Assembly: GCA_017415775.1 (NCBI GenBank)
Contig: JAFQFC010000047.1
Location: forward strand, 1 to 52,726
Length of the DNA: 52,726 bases
Source of the DNA: Oscillospiraceae bacterium
GTDB lineage: Bacteria > Bacillota > Clostridia > Oscillospirales > Oscillospiraceae
Direction: 5' to 3'
A program made the translations under genes and the position numbers. Within the stretch, counting starts at the first letter, position 1, and each line of letters begins with the position of its first letter. The notes beneath the pieces are model-generated. The model had not been told where the DNA came from, ran no database searches, and saw only the letters and a list, made by a program, of their open reading frames with translations. This document shows, piece by piece, positions 8,071-17,167 of this stretch.

Positions 8071-9444
8071 GTGAAACCGGTCCTGCTCATTGATTTTGGC
8101 AGCACATATACGAAACTGACGGCGGTAGATCTGGACGCACCGGCCCTGCTGGGCACGGCGGCGGCCTACACCACCGTGGAAACCGATATCAACGACGGCC
8201 TGACGCTGGGTCTGCAGCGGCTGGAGGAAGTCACCGGCAAGCTGGACTATGCGGGGCGCTACGCCTGTTCCTCCGCTGCCGGAGGACTGCGGATGATGGC
8301 CTGCGGTCTGGTGCCGGAGCTGACGGGCGAAGCGGCCCGGATGGCAAGTCTTGGCGCCGGCGCCAAGGTCATCGGCCTGTACGCCTATCAGCTGACCGAC
8401 GAGGATCTGGAAGAGATCCGGGCAGCGGCCCCCGACATCTTTTTGCTGGTGGGCGGCACCGACGGCGGCAACACCGCCAACATCCTCCACAATGCCAGAC
8501 AGCTGGCATCCATCGCACCGGACTTTCCCATCATCGTGGCGGGCAACCGCACCGCCGCTGCCGGCTGCGCCAAGGCGCTGGCGGGCTATGAGGTGTACGT
8601 CTGCGAGAACGTGATGCCCAAGTTCGGCGTGGTGAACATCGCCCCCACCCAGCGCAAGATCCGTGAGATCTTCCTGCAGCGCATCGTGCAGGCCAAGGGC
8701 CTGCAGGCGGCGGCGCAGCAGATGGACGGCGAGATGATGCCCACCCCGGCGGCGGTGCTGCGCTCGCTGGAGCTGCTCAGCCAGGGCTGGGAAGAGGAGC
8801 CGGGCATCGGCGAGCTGGTGGCGGTGGATGTAGGCGGCGCCACCACAGACATCTATTCCATGGCCGACGGCATGCCCGAGACCATGAACACCGTGTACAA
8901 GGGTCTGCCCGAACCCTTTGCCAAGCGGACGGTGGAAGGCGACATCGGCATGCGCTACAGCATCCGGGGCATCGTGGAGGAGGCAGGGGCGAAGAAGCTC
9001 GCCCAGCTGTCCGGCCTGACGGTGGAGCGGGTGGAGCAGCTGGTGGACGAGTTCTCCGCCAACCCCGACACCGTGCCCGAACCGGGCAGCGACGGTGCGG
9101 CGCTGGACAAGGCGCTGGCTTCCATGGCGGTCCGCATCGGCGTGCGGCGCCACGCAGGCACCATGGAGGAAACTTACACCATGATGGGTAAGACCTTCGT
9201 CCAGGAGGGCAAGAACCTGACCCAGATCAAAAATATTGTGGTGACCGGCGGCAGCCTGATCCACAGCGAAGAAACAGACGACATCGCAGGCTACGCCCTG
9301 TACAGTCCGGAGGACCCCGGCTCTCTGCGGCCCCGGGAGGCCCGGGTGCTGGTGGACCGGCGGTACATTCTGGCGGCCATGGGCCTGCTGAGCGTGACAC
9401 AGCCGCAAGCGGCGTTGCAGATCATGAAAAAGGAGCTGAAATAA
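8071..9444 (+). CDS. glmL: MutL/GlmL protein of the glutamate mutase operon
   Basis: 457 aa. The N-terminal IDFGSTYTK (7-15) is the phosphate-1 loop of the actin/ASKHA fold, LLVGGTDGGN (near 127-136) and AVDVGGATTDIYS (near 251-263) are further nucleotide-site motifs, and VVTGGSLIH is near the C-terminus. MutL-type proteins always sit between glmS and glmE and are thought to act as an ATP-dependent reactivator or chaperone for the B12 mutase (family knowledge; the exact role is less firm). The start is GTG at 8071 with GAGGTGA 5-6 nt upstream. It ends one base before the glmE ATG. Confidence 0.9.
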   Translation: MKPVLLIDFGSTYTKLTAVDLDAPALLGTAAAYTTVETDINDGLTLGLQRLEEVTGKLDYAGRYACSSAAGGLRMMACGLVPELTGEAARMASLGAGAKVIGLYAYQLTDEDLEEIRAAAPDIFLLVGGTDGGNTANILHNARQLASIAPDFPIIVAGNRTAAAGCAKALAGYEVYVCENVMPKFGVVNIAPTQRKIREIFLQRIVQAKGLQAAAQQMDGEMMPTPAAVLRSLELLSQGWEEEPGIGELVAVDVGGATTDIYSMADGMPETMNTVYKGLPEPFAKRTVEGDIGMRYSIRGIVEEAGAKKLAQLSGLTVERVEQLVDEFSANPDTVPEPGSDGAALDKALASMAVRIGVRRHAGTMEETYTMMGKTFVQEGKNLTQIKNIVVTGGSLIHSEETDDIAGYALYSPEDPGSLRPREARVLVDRRYILAAMGLLSVTQPQAALQIMKKELK

Positions 9445-10896
9445 ATGGATATTCAGAATAAGAAGATCCCCGAGGATATTTTCCATCAGATGCGTCAGGA
9501 AGTCCTGACCCAGTGGCCCACCGGTAAGGATGTGGATCTGCAGGAGGCCGTGGACTACCACAAGTCCATGCCCCAGAGCCGCGACTTCGGCAAGAAGCTG
9601 CTGGACGCCAAGGCCGCAGGCCGCACCCTGGTGCAGCCCCGTGCCGGTGTGCCCGTCATCGAAGAGCACATCAAGCTGCTGCAGTATCTGGAGAGCGAGG
9701 GCGAGGCTGACCTGCTGCCCTCCACCATCGACAGCTATACCCGCCAGAACCGCTACGAAGAGGCCGAGAACGGCATCAGCGAGTCCATCCGGCTGGGCCG
9801 TGCCCTGCTCAACGGCTTCCCCGCCGTCAACCACGGTGTGGCCGGCTGCCGCCGTGTGGTGGAAAGCGTGAATACCCCCGTGCAGGTCCGTCACGGCACT
9901 CCCGACGCACGGCTCCTGACCGAGATCACCTACGCCGGCGGCTTCACCAGCTATGAGGGCGGCGGCATCTCCTACAACCTGCCCTACTGCAAGAACATCC
10001 CCATGGAGCGCACCATCCGTGACTGGCAGTACGTGGACCGTCTGACCGGCCTGTACGAGGAGATGGGCGTGTCCATCAACCGTGAGCCTTACGGCCCCCT
10101 GACCGGCACCCTGGTGCCCCCCTGCATCTCCCACGCCGCCGCCATCATCGAGGCGCTGCTGGCTGCCGAGCAGGGCGTGAAGAACATCACCGTGGGCTAC
10201 GGCCAGTGCGGCAATCTGGTGCAGGACATCGCTGCCATCCGCACCCTGGAAGAGCTGACCGACGAGTACCTGCACAAGTACGGCTACGGCGACGTGCAGG
10301 TCACCACCGTGCTGCATCAGTGGATGGGCGGCTTCCCCGCCGACGAGGCCAAGGCCTTCGGCGTCATCGGCTCGGGCAGCATGATCGCAGCCCTGTCCAA
10401 GGCCACCAAGGTCATCGTCAAGAGCCCCCACGAGGCTGTGGGCATCCCCACCATGGAGGCCAACGCACAGGGCCTGCGCTGCACCAAGCAGGTGGTCAAC
10501 ATGATGGCCGACCAGAACTTCACCGGCAGCGCTCTGGAAGCGGAGAAGGAGATCATCCGTGAGGAGACCCGTGCCATCGTGGACAAGTGCTTCGAGCTGG
10601 GTCACGGCGACATCGCCCTGGGCGTGTGCCGTGGTGTGGAGGCCGGCGTGCTGGACGTGCCCTTCGCTCCCTGCCGTGCCAATGCCGGCGTGATGCTGCC
10701 CTGCCGTGACAACGAGGGCGCCGTCCGCATCCTGAAGATGGGCAACCTGCCCTTCTCCGACAGCCTGAAGAAGTTCCATGAGGAAAAGATCGCTGAGCGT
10801 GCCAAGGCTGAGAACCGTGAGCCTTCCTTCCAGATGGTCATCGACGACGTGTACGCCATCGGCAAGGGCCGTCTGGTGGGCCGCCCCAGATATTGA
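9445..10896 (+). CDS. glmE: Glutamate mutase epsilon (E) subunit, catalytic
   Basis: 483 aa, same length as characterised clostridial MutE/GlmE, a TIM-barrel subunit that binds glutamate and pairs with GlmS and adenosylcobalamin. The substrate 'arginine claw' falls at the expected numbers: R66 (QPRAGV), R100 (YTRQNR) and R149 (VRHGTPDAR). E171, Y177 and Y181 are in [14 protein letters not shown]. All key residues are intact, so the enzyme should be active. AGGAG ends about 10 nt before the ATG. The coding sequence is strongly biased to C/G-ending codons like its neighbours. Confidence 0.97.
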   Translation: MDIQNKKIPEDIFHQMRQEVLTQWPTGKDVDLQEAVDYHKSMPQSRDFGKKLLDAKAAGRTLVQPRAGVPVIEEHIKLLQYLESEGEADLLPSTIDSYTRQNRYEEAENGISESIRLGRALLNGFPAVNHGVAGCRRVVESVNTPVQVRHGTPDARLLTEITYAGGFTSYEGGGISYNLPYCKNIPMERTIRDWQYVDRLTGLYEEMGVSINREPYGPLTGTLVPPCISHAAAIIEALLAAEQGVKNITVGYGQCGNLVQDIAAIRTLEELTDEYLHKYGYGDVQVTTVLHQWMGGFPADEAKAFGVIGSGSMIAALSKATKVIVKSPHEAVGIPTMEANAQGLRCTKQVVNMMADQNFTGSALEAEKEIIREETRAIVDKCFELGHGDIALGVCRGVEAGVLDVPFAPCRANAGVMLPCRDNEGAVRILKMGNLPFSDSLKKFHEEKIAERAKAENREPSFQMVIDDVYAIGKGRLVGRPRY

Positions 10897-10911
10897 TAAG
10901 GAGAAAATGCT

Positions 10912-12168
10912 ATGAAGATCGTAGATGTCATTTGTTCTGCCGGCCGTACCGGCTTCTACTTCGACGACCAGCGTGCCATCAAGGGCGGCGCCGGCCATGA
11001 CGGTGTGTTCTACGTGGGCCAGCCCGTCACCGAGGGCTTTACCGCCGTGCGTCAGGCCGGCGAGTCCATCAGCGTGATGCTGCTGCTGGAAGACGGCCAG
11101 ATGGCTTACGGCGACTGCGCCGCCGTGCAGTATTCCGGCGCCGGCGGCCGTGATCCCCTGTTCCTGGCTGCTGATTTCATCCCCGTCATCGACCAGTACA
11201 TCAAGCCGGAGCTGGTGGGTAAGGAAGCCGACGACTTCCGTGGCCTGTGCGCCATGATGGAGGCCATTCAGGTGGAGGGCAAGCGCCTGCACACCGCCAT
11301 CCGCTACGGTATCTCCCAGGCCCTGCTGGACGCCGTGGCCAAGGCCACCGGCCGCATGATGTGCGAAGTGGTGGCCGACGAGTACGGCTGCACCGTGTCC
11401 GAGACGCCCGTGCCCATCTTCACCCAGTCCGGCGACGACCGCTACGACAACGCCGACAAGATGATCATCAAGGGCGCTCAGGTGCTGCCCCACGCCCTCA
11501 TCAACAACGTGGAGTCCAAGCTGGGCACCAAGGGTGAGAAGCTGGCCGACTATGTGGCATGGCTGCGTGACCGCATTCTGGCCAACCGCCAGAGCGAGGA
11601 CTACCTGCCCGTGTTCCACATCGACGTGTACGGCACCATCGGCGCTGCCTTCGGCAACAACAACTACAAGGCCATGGCCGACTACATCGAGGAGCTGGGC
11701 CGCATCGCCAAGCCCTTCCACCTGCGCATCGAGGGCCCCATGGACTGCGACTGTGACCGTGAGACGCAGATCGAGGCGCTGGCCGGCCTGACCGCCGAGC
11801 TGGATGCCCGGGGCTGCGACGTGGAGCTGGTGGCCGACGAGTGGTGCAACACCCTGGAGGACATCAAGCTGTTTGCCGACGCCAAGGCCGGCCACATGGT
11901 GCAGATCAAGACCCCCGATCTGGGCGGCGTGAACAACACCATCGAGGCCGTGCTGTACTGCAAGGAAAAGGGCATCGGCGCCTATCAGGGCGGTACCTGC
12001 AACGAGACCGACCGCAGCGCTCAGGTGTGCGTCCACTGCGCCATGGCCACCCAGCCCGCCCAGATCCTGGCCAAGCCCGGCATGGGCGTGGACGAGGGCT
12101 TCATGATCGTCTATAACGAGATGAACCGCATCCTCGCCATCCGCAAGGCCAAGAAGAATTTGAAGTAA
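10912..12168 (+). CDS. mal: Methylaspartate ammonia-lyase
   Basis: 418 aa (family about 413), enolase superfamily. It removes ammonia from (2S,3S)-3-methylaspartate to give mesaconate (EC 4.3.1.2). The catalytic His is H194 (VLPHALINNVE), at the same number as in characterised enzymes. The catalytic Lys is K333 in QIKTPDLGG. Metal ligands are D238 (HIDVYG), E274 (RIEGPMD) and D309 (VADEWCN). AAGGAG precedes the ATG at 10912 by 8-9 nt; the gap to glmE is 15 bases. Last gene of the operon, followed by a strong terminator. Confidence 0.96.
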   Translation: MKIVDVICSAGRTGFYFDDQRAIKGGAGHDGVFYVGQPVTEGFTAVRQAGESISVMLLLEDGQMAYGDCAAVQYSGAGGRDPLFLAADFIPVIDQYIKPELVGKEADDFRGLCAMMEAIQVEGKRLHTAIRYGISQALLDAVAKATGRMMCEVVADEYGCTVSETPVPIFTQSGDDRYDNADKMIIKGAQVLPHALINNVESKLGTKGEKLADYVAWLRDRILANRQSEDYLPVFHIDVYGTIGAAFGNNNYKAMADYIEELGRIAKPFHLRIEGPMDCDCDRETQIEALAGLTAELDARGCDVELVADEWCNTLEDIKLFADAKAGHMVQIKTPDLGGVNNTIEAVLYCKEKGIGAYQGGTCNETDRSAQVCVHCAMATQPAQILAKPGMGVDEGFMIVYNEMNRILAIRKAKKNLK

Positions 12169-12180
12169 AAAGTGCGATAA

Positions 12181-12213
12181 AAAGACTCCTTCCCGTGGGA
12201 AGGAGTCTTTTTT
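12181..12213 (+). terminator. Rho-independent terminator of glmSLE-mal
   Basis: A perfect 14-bp stem, AAAGACTCCTTCCC with GGGAAGGAGTCTTT, has a 2-base apparent loop and a T tract. It lies 12 bases after the mal stop. Confidence 0.9.
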
Positions 12214-12239
12214 GTGCAGTAAAGAACCGCTGAGGGGCG

Positions 12240-12600
12240 TGAGTAATGGATAGGGGCAGAAACTTCTGCATTTTGACAAAGGTAAGCGGCTGAGCGGGTT
12301 AGGCGCAGAGTCAGTACAACCTTTAATCATGGCTTTGCCGGCAACTCTTGCAGGATAAAGGACCCACGACACCCCAAAAATACGAGCCGACGGCGATGGA
12401 TTTTTGGCTGACAGAGCGCACACATGCGAGCGTAGCGAGTCGGGCTTTCGCTGCTTGAAAGAAAGTACCCCGTCGGAGACAGGACAAGGTTACAACCTCG
12501 CAGGGAGTGCGTGAGCGTAAGCGGGGTGCGGGAACTGTCTCTCCCTCAGTCAGCTTCGCTGACAGCTCCCTCATCAGAGGGAGCCTTTTGTGCAGAAGCC
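12240..12600 (+). repeat. Composite dispersed repeat, copy B (mosaic)
   Basis: Intergenic mosaic. Bases 12281-12320 carry GGTAAGCGGCTGAGCGGGTT in the orientation of copy A. Bases 12321-12360 carry the TTTATCCTGCAAGAG module inverted relative to it. Bases 12364-12510 match the second half of copy A (ATACGAGCCG, CGATGGATTT, ACAGGACAAGGT). Bases 12541-12592 are a reverse copy of the CTCCCT two-hairpin repeat with stem TCAGC/GCTGA. No gene is seen between 12214 and 12711. Confidence 0.75.
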
Positions 12601-12711
12601 CCAAGGGGGGGCGGCGCTTTTGTACGGGCTGACAAAAATGCAGGCGGGTGGTTTTCTGCTGCAGATTTCCGTGATATAATCGATCAACGACAAAAGAAAG
12701 GCGGCGGTGTC

Positions 12712-12939
12712 ATGGAAACGGTGTGGCTGATCGTTTGTATCCTCGGCGCATGGATCTTTATCGGGCGGGCGATCGAACCGGAGAGAGCCCTGAAGTGGGA
12801 TCTGGACTACCGGCTCTTTTTCCGGGACAGCGAACCCACGCCCCAATACTTCCGCATGGTGCGCATTGTGAGCATTGTGCTGGCGGCTTTGGCGATTCTG
12901 GTGGCTGTCGGGATCCTGTGGGAAACCTTTGGAAAATAA
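12712..12939 (+). CDS. Small membrane protein of unknown function
   Basis: 75 aa from ATG 12712, preceded by AAAGAAAGGCGG. Two hydrophobic segments are visible, about residues 4-20 (WLIVCILGAWIFIG) and 49-68 (VRIVSIVLAALAILVAVGIL), with a charged region between them. This predicts a two-pass inner-membrane protein. An in-frame extension upstream runs into the repeat and is unlikely to be coding. I do not recognise the family. It stands alone between the mal terminator and the convergent hydrolase. Confidence 0.6.
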   Translation: METVWLIVCILGAWIFIGRAIEPERALKWDLDYRLFFRDSEPTPQYFRMVRIVSIVLAALAILVAVGILWETFGK

Positions 12940-12941
12940 CG

Positions 12942-12978
12942 AAAAAACCCCTCCCTGCCGTAAAGGCGGGGAGGGGTT
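12942..12978 (-). terminator. Terminator shared by small membrane gene and hydrolase
   Basis: AACCCCTCCC pairs with GGGAGGGGTT. On the minus strand it is followed by TTTTTT, so it ends the citC-hydrolase operon; read from the plus side the hairpin ends the small membrane gene. Confidence 0.75.
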
Positions 12979-12985
12979 CATCATT

Positions 12986-13921
12986 TCAGCCGACCCATTG
13001 GTCGCAGAAGGCGATGATCTGTGCCAGCAGCTCCGTGTCCAGCTTGCCGTCGGACCGGGACAGCACCTGGTGACCCCGGGTGGGGTAGGACAGGAAGGTG
13101 AACCGGGGATCGTCGCCGTAGGTTTCGTGGTAGAGGTCGTAGCCGTATGCCGGCGGCACGGTGATGTCCCGTTCACCGTGGACGATCATCACGCCGCAGT
13201 CGCTGGCGGCGAAGCCCTTCATGGCGGTGCTGAAGGCGTAGTCGCCGTAGGTGAAGAACTCATAGACAGTGACGAAGGGCAGCATGAACTGCACGGCGTC
13301 GCCCACCATGGCACGGCCCTCGTACTCGATCAGGTTCAGCGAGCGGTTCCAGCCGGCCAGCGCCACCACGGCGGCGGCCTCCGGATGGGTGTTGAGGGTG
13401 TTGGCGGCGGACAGACCGCCCCAGCTGTAGCCCATGAGGATCAGGGGCAGGCCTTGGGTCTCGGGCAGAGCCTGTGCGTAATCGGCGGCGTAGTCCATGT
13501 CGATGAAGCCCTGCGGCAGGCCGCCGATGACGTCACCCTCGCTTTCATCGTTGCCGGTGGCGTCGTAGGCAAAGACGCAGTAGCCGCTGCGGACCAGCAC
13601 ATCAAAAATGTCCAGATAGCCGGTCTGACCGCCGGCGCCCAGTCCGTGGGCAAAGACTACCAGCGCCTTGGGGGCGGCGCCGTCGCTGCTTTGGTAGAGG
13701 TAGCCCACCAGCGTGTGGCCCTGCAGCGTGGGGAAGGTGTGGCGGCTGCGGTCCATGGCGGGATAGTTGGCCATGTCATGGGCGTCCAGCGCCCCGGTGG
13801 TGCAGCGGTAGTCGAAGGTGCTGCGGTAGATGGAGGCGGAGACGAAGTACATGGTTACCGTGCCCAGCAGCAGCAAAAGGGCAAAGACAATAGAAAAAAT
13901 TCGAATGATCTTTCGTTTCAT
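12986..13921 (-). CDS. Membrane-anchored alpha/beta hydrolase
   Basis: 311 aa. A hydrophobic N-terminal segment (about 7-28, after MKRK) looks like an uncleaved signal anchor, placing the enzyme outside the membrane. The alpha/beta-hydrolase core follows: oxyanion motif AHGLGAGG, nucleophile elbow GYSWGG, the acid in GERDITVP and the His in TRGHQVL. Probably an esterase or peptidase of unknown substrate. It starts 7 bases after the P-loop gene and so is the third gene of the citC operon. That linkage does not obviously explain its job; it may be a passenger. Confidence 0.8.
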   Translation of the reverse strand: MKRKIIRIFSIVFALLLLLGTVTMYFVSASIYRSTFDYRCTTGALDAHDMANYPAMDRSRHTFPTLQGHTLVGYLYQSSDGAAPKALVVFAHGLGAGGQTGYLDIFDVLVRSGYCVFAYDATGNDESEGDVIGGLPQGFIDMDYAADYAQALPETQGLPLILMGYSWGGLSAANTLNTHPEAAAVVALAGWNRSLNLIEYEGRAMVGDAVQFMLPFVTVYEFFTYGDYAFSTAMKGFAASDCGVMIVHGERDITVPPAYGYDLYHETYGDDPRFTFLSYPTRGHQVLSRSDGKLDTELLAQIIAFCDQWVG

Positions 13922-13928
13922 AGCTTTC

Positions 13929-14885
13929 TCAGAACAGCACTTCCGGCATGGGGAACATGGGCTGCTCCGGCACGTCCAGACTGGCCAGCAGCTCCTGGGA
14001 CTTTTCGCCCACGCAGGCCACCATCAGGTAGCGCTTGGTGTCCGGGTCATAGATGAAGTGCTTCAGCAGGCAGAAGCCCTGGATCTGGCCGGTGGTGCGC
14101 ACATGGGTGCGGGGGCCGGTACAGTCGTAGACCTTGCCGCCGATGGACACGTGGGATTCGTCCACGTAGTCGATGGGCAGGTTCTGGGCGATGACCTCGT
14201 TGACCTTGCGCTCCAGCTCCGCCAGATCGAAGGTGGGCTTGTGATCGCTGAAGGCCAGAATGAAGCCGTGCTTCACGTCGGAGTGCTCGCAGCGGTCCAC
14301 GTCCTCCTTGGGCATCAGCATCTCGCACAGCTCCTCGGCGGAGTGGGACATGAGACGGTAGGGCAGGGAGGCGTAGACCTTCTCGTAGATCTCCTTGGGG
14401 AAGGGGCCGAAGATATTGGGCCGGGCGATCATGATCTGCTCGCCCACGCCGATGAGCAGGTCGGCGTTCTTGCCCAGAATGGGGTAGATCAGGTCAAAAT
14501 GCTCGATGATGACACGCTTGCCCCGGCGCACCGCCTGTTGGATGGCGTCGGCCAGCACATTCAGGTTGGTAAAGCCCATCTCAAAGCGGATGTCCAGATG
14601 GTAGGTGTGGGGGGTGAAGAAGCCCATCTCCTGATCCTGATCCAGCAGGGGCAGGGGGCGGATGTTCACGCCGTCGTCGTCGTTGGTCAGCTCCAGACCG
14701 GGGAACATACCCTTGACCAGCACGCTCTTGCCGCTGCCGGCCTCGCCGATGATGCCGATGATCTGGTCGGAGGGGGAGAGGTACTGCTGGGCGATATGGA
14801 TGCCCAGCTCGAAAATGCGCTGTCTGCCGCGGGGGGCGTAGAAGGTGGTGAGGATATGGCGGCTGAGTCTGCTATGGCTGAACAT
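13929..14885 (-). CDS. P-loop ATPase-like protein of the citrate/citramalate lyase operon
   Basis: 318 aa. A Walker A motif, GEAGSGKS, lies at about residues 46-53, within IIGIIGEAGSGKS. VIIEHFD near 126-132 may serve as Walker B. The C-terminal part has DESHVSIGGKVYDCTG followed by PRTHVRTTG. From memory, proteins of this shape next to citC in Clostridia are annotated as carrying an alanyl-tRNA synthetase 'second additional domain'; I treat that name as uncertain. AGGAGG lies 8 nt before the ATG, inside the end of citC (gap 3 bases), so the two are co-transcribed. The role is unknown; nucleotide-dependent work on the lyase prosthetic-group pathway is a guess. Confidence 0.65.
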   Translation of the reverse strand: MFSHSRLSRHILTTFYAPRGRQRIFELGIHIAQQYLSPSDQIIGIIGEAGSGKSVLVKGMFPGLELTNDDDGVNIRPLPLLDQDQEMGFFTPHTYHLDIRFEMGFTNLNVLADAIQQAVRRGKRVIIEHFDLIYPILGKNADLLIGVGEQIMIARPNIFGPFPKEIYEKVYASLPYRLMSHSAEELCEMLMPKEDVDRCEHSDVKHGFILAFSDHKPTFDLAELERKVNEVIAQNLPIDYVDESHVSIGGKVYDCTGPRTHVRTTGQIQGFCLLKHFIYDPDTKRYLMVACVGEKSQELLASLDVPEQPMFPMPEVLF

Positions 14886-14888
14886 GGG

Positions 14889-15875
14889 TTATACCTCCTG
14901 ATGTTTTTCCAGATATTCGTAGGTAGTGGGGGGAACGAGGTCACGGATGGCGGCAAGCTCACCTGCACGCAGCAGCGCACGGACACGGCTGGCGCTGACG
15001 GCGGCGCCGCCTTGTTCCAGCCGGGGGATCTCCACCAGCGCCACGCCCCGTGGGGGCAGGGCCTGGGCCAGCGCCCGGTTATACTGCTCCGTCATGGCCG
15101 AGAAGGGCTCGCTGCCCACGTAGCGGCGTGTGATGCCCAGCGCCGGGGCAATGTGCCCGGCAAAGATCTCCACATCCAGACCGCAGCGCACGGCGTCGGC
15201 GCTGTCCCGGTCCGGCAGGAAGTAGGTGGGGAAGGTGGCCGCCGAGATCATGTACGGCCCCGAGGGCAGCACCGTCACGTTGGCAAGATGGGCCGTGCCG
15301 GAGCGCACCAGCGCCAGCCGGTCAGCGGCGGGGAAGTGCCCCCGGTCCTCTGACAGGACGAACACGTACACATGGCCGCAGTCTTTGGCCGCCTGCTCGA
15401 TGACGTACCGGTGGCCCAGGGTGAAGGGGTCGCAGTTCATCACCAGTGCGCCCACCGTGCCTGCCCCCTCATAGCGGGGGATGGCGGCGAGGAACTGCTG
15501 CAGACCGTCGGGCCGGTCCTCCATCAGCAGCACCTGCCGTGTCTGGGCCACGGGGTAGAAGAAGAGGCCCTGCAGCAAATAGCGGTTGGCGGGCTTGGTG
15601 CAGAGGAACAGATGCTCCGCCCCGGCCCGGAAGGCGTCCTGGCGCAGCTGCGTCAGCACCGTGGTCGTCAGGTCCTCGCCCTGATAGGCCGGGTCCACCG
15701 CCAGATACTGCAGCAGCGCACCGCTGCGTGAGCCGGTGGCGGCCAGCGTATCGCCGTCCCACACCAGCACCGTCACCTCCGGGGTGTCCTCCGCTCGCAG
15801 ATTCGTTTTTTTCAACAGCTCCGTCCATTGTACGGGCAGCGGCGTTTGCCGCGGTTGCAGACGCTGGATGTCCAT
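14889..15875 (-). CDS. citC: [Citrate (pro-3S)-lyase] ligase
   Basis: 328 aa (family about 330-350). An N-terminal GNAT-like domain (about 30-120) is followed by a nucleotidyltransferase domain with the HxGH-type motif CDPFTLGH at 149-156 and SASRVR near the C-terminus. CitC acetylates the thiol of the phosphoribosyl-dephospho-CoA arm on the acyl carrier subunit CitD, using ATP and acetate, which switches the lyase on. It is transcribed divergently from citD across a 140-bp promoter region. Given the glutamate mutase genes next door, the target is probably citramalate lyase rather than citrate lyase (inference). Confidence 0.92.
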   Translation of the reverse strand: MDIQRLQPRQTPLPVQWTELLKKTNLRAEDTPEVTVLVWDGDTLAATGSRSGALLQYLAVDPAYQGEDLTTTVLTQLRQDAFRAGAEHLFLCTKPANRYLLQGLFFYPVAQTRQVLLMEDRPDGLQQFLAAIPRYEGAGTVGALVMNCDPFTLGHRYVIEQAAKDCGHVYVFVLSEDRGHFPAADRLALVRSGTAHLANVTVLPSGPYMISAATFPTYFLPDRDSADAVRCGLDVEIFAGHIAPALGITRRYVGSEPFSAMTEQYNRALAQALPPRGVALVEIPRLEQGGAAVSASRVRALLRAGELAAIRDLVPPTTYEYLEKHQEV

Positions 15876-16015
15876 AGGGCCTCCGATTCGTTGGTTTTTT
15901 CTTTATTATACAGGGATTTTCCACTTTTGAAAAGGGTTTTATAAAAATCCGTTGCAAAGGGGAAGCGTGTATGATATGATACAATAGAATTGATATAGAA
16001 CATGGAGGGATCACC
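15876..16015. promoter_or_regulatory. Divergent citC/citD promoter region
   Basis: Plus strand: TTGCAA (15952-15957), 17 bp, TATGAT (15975-15980), then GGAGG before citD. Minus strand: TATAAT at 15905-15910 with TTTTCA 17 bp away, toward citC. Downstream of the citD -10, ATAGAA occurs twice exactly 11 bp apart (15984 and 15995), and TATAGAACA (15994-16002) mirrors the TGTTCTATA in the glmS promoter. This is a plausible operator region for the GntR regulator (inference). Confidence 0.6.
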
Positions 16016-16282
16016 ATGAAAGAAATCAGGAAGAAGGCGTGGGCCGGTACCATGGAGTCCAGCGACGCCTATGTGGAAGTGGAGCCGGCGCAGACTCTGG
16101 CGGTGGAGCTGCAGTCGGTGGTGCAGGCCCAGTTCGGCCCTGCCATCGAGGCGGCGGTGGCCGACGTGGCGGCGCAGTGCGGCGTGACGAAGGGCCGTGT
16201 GAAGGTGATGGACCGGGGCGCCCTGGAGTGCGTGATCCGGGCCCGGGTAGAGACGGCCCTGCTGCGGGGCATGGAGGAGTAA
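16016..16282 (+). CDS. citD: Citramalate/citrate lyase acyl carrier protein (gamma subunit)
   Basis: 88 aa. AGTMESSDAYV at 10-20 matches the CitD prosthetic-group site; by alignment to GTLES in other CitD proteins the modified serine should be S15. It carries the triphosphoribosyl-dephospho-CoA-derived thioester arm on which the substrate is cleaved. First gene of citD-citE-citF-GntR-citXG, three bases before citE. Ribosome site GGAGG lies 8-9 nt upstream. Confidence 0.93.
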   Translation: MKEIRKKAWAGTMESSDAYVEVEPAQTLAVELQSVVQAQFGPAIEAAVADVAAQCGVTKGRVKVMDRGALECVIRARVETALLRGMEE

Positions 16283-16285
16283 GCC

Positions 16286-17167
16286 ATGAGAAGAAGCATG
16301 CTGTTTTTGCCGGGCAACACCCCCAACATCCTCATCAACGGCGCTTATCTGGGCGCTGACGCCGTGATCCTCGATCTGGAGGACGCCGTGTCCCCCGACG
16401 AGAAGGATGCCGCCCGTATTCTGGTGCGCAATGCTATCCGCACGCTGGATTTCAGCCGCTGCGAGGTGATCGTGCGCATCAACTCTCTGGATACCGATTT
16501 CTGGCAGGCCGATCTGGATACCATCGTGCCCTGCCGTCCCCACTGGATCATGCTGCCCAAGACGGCCCGCAGCGAGGACGTGCAGCGCTGCGACGAGTAC
16601 CTGACGGCGCTGGAGGCCAAGCTGGGCTTTGCGCCTCTGACCGTGCGCCTGATGCCCCTCATCGAGACGGCGCTGGGCGTGGAGAACGCCTTTGCCATCG
16701 CCACTGCCGCCAAGCGTGTGGGCGCCCTGTTCCTGGGCGCTGAGGACCTGACGGCGGACCTGCAGTGCAAGCGCACCAAGGCCAGCCGTGAGATCGAATA
16801 TGCCCGGGGCCGCATGGTGGTGGCCGCCCGTGCCGCCGGTGTGGATGTGTACGACACCCCCTTCACCGACGTCAACGACGCCGAGGGCATGGAGGCCGAC
16901 GCCCGCTGCGCCAAGGCGCTGGGCTTTACCGGCAAGGCGTCCATTTCTCCCCGCCATGTGGAGATCATCAACCGTGTGTTCAGCCCCACGCTGGCGGAGA
17001 TCGACTACGCCTACGAGGTGCTGGAGGCCATCGCTCAGGGTAAGGCACAGGGTAAGGGCGCCGTTTCCCTGCGGGGAAAAATGATCGACGCACCCATCGT
17101 GGCCCGTGCCCGCCAGACCATTGCTGCCGCTGAGGCACTGGGTCTGGGGAAAGGAGAAGCAAAATGA
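16286..17167 (+). CDS. citE: Citramalate/citrate lyase beta subunit
   Basis: 293 aa, HpcH/HpaI aldolase-type TIM barrel. It shows RSMLFLPGN, ILDLEDAVSPDEKDAAR, VRINSLDT, LMPLIETALGV, LFLGAEDLTADL and the GFTGKASISPRH end motif typical of CitE; E32 and D33 lie in the metal-binding DLEDAV. CitE performs the retro-aldol cleavage of the acyl-carrier-bound substrate (citryl to oxaloacetate, or citramalyl to pyruvate). Its stop overlaps the citF start by 4 bp (ATGA). Placement five kilobases after mal favours the citramalate reaction giving pyruvate. Confidence 0.93.
   Translation: MRRSMLFLPGNTPNILINGAYLGADAVILDLEDAVSPDEKDAARILVRNAIRTLDFSRCEVIVRINSLDTDFWQADLDTIVPCRPHWIMLPKTARSEDVQRCDEYLTALEAKLGFAPLTVRLMPLIETALGVENAFAIATAAKRVGALFLGAEDLTADLQCKRTKASREIEYARGRMVVAARAAGVDVYDTPFTDVNDAEGMEADARCAKALGFTGKASISPRHVEIINRVFSPTLAEIDYAYEVLEAIAQGKAQGKGAVSLRGKMIDAPIVARARQTIAAAEALGLGKGEAK

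Noticed and set aside
7840..12423. Open frame of 1527 codons on the minus strand across the glutamate mutase genes
   Set aside because: It is antisense to glmS, glmL, glmE and mal, which carry all family motifs. Long antisense frames are expected from the strong G/C third-position bias.
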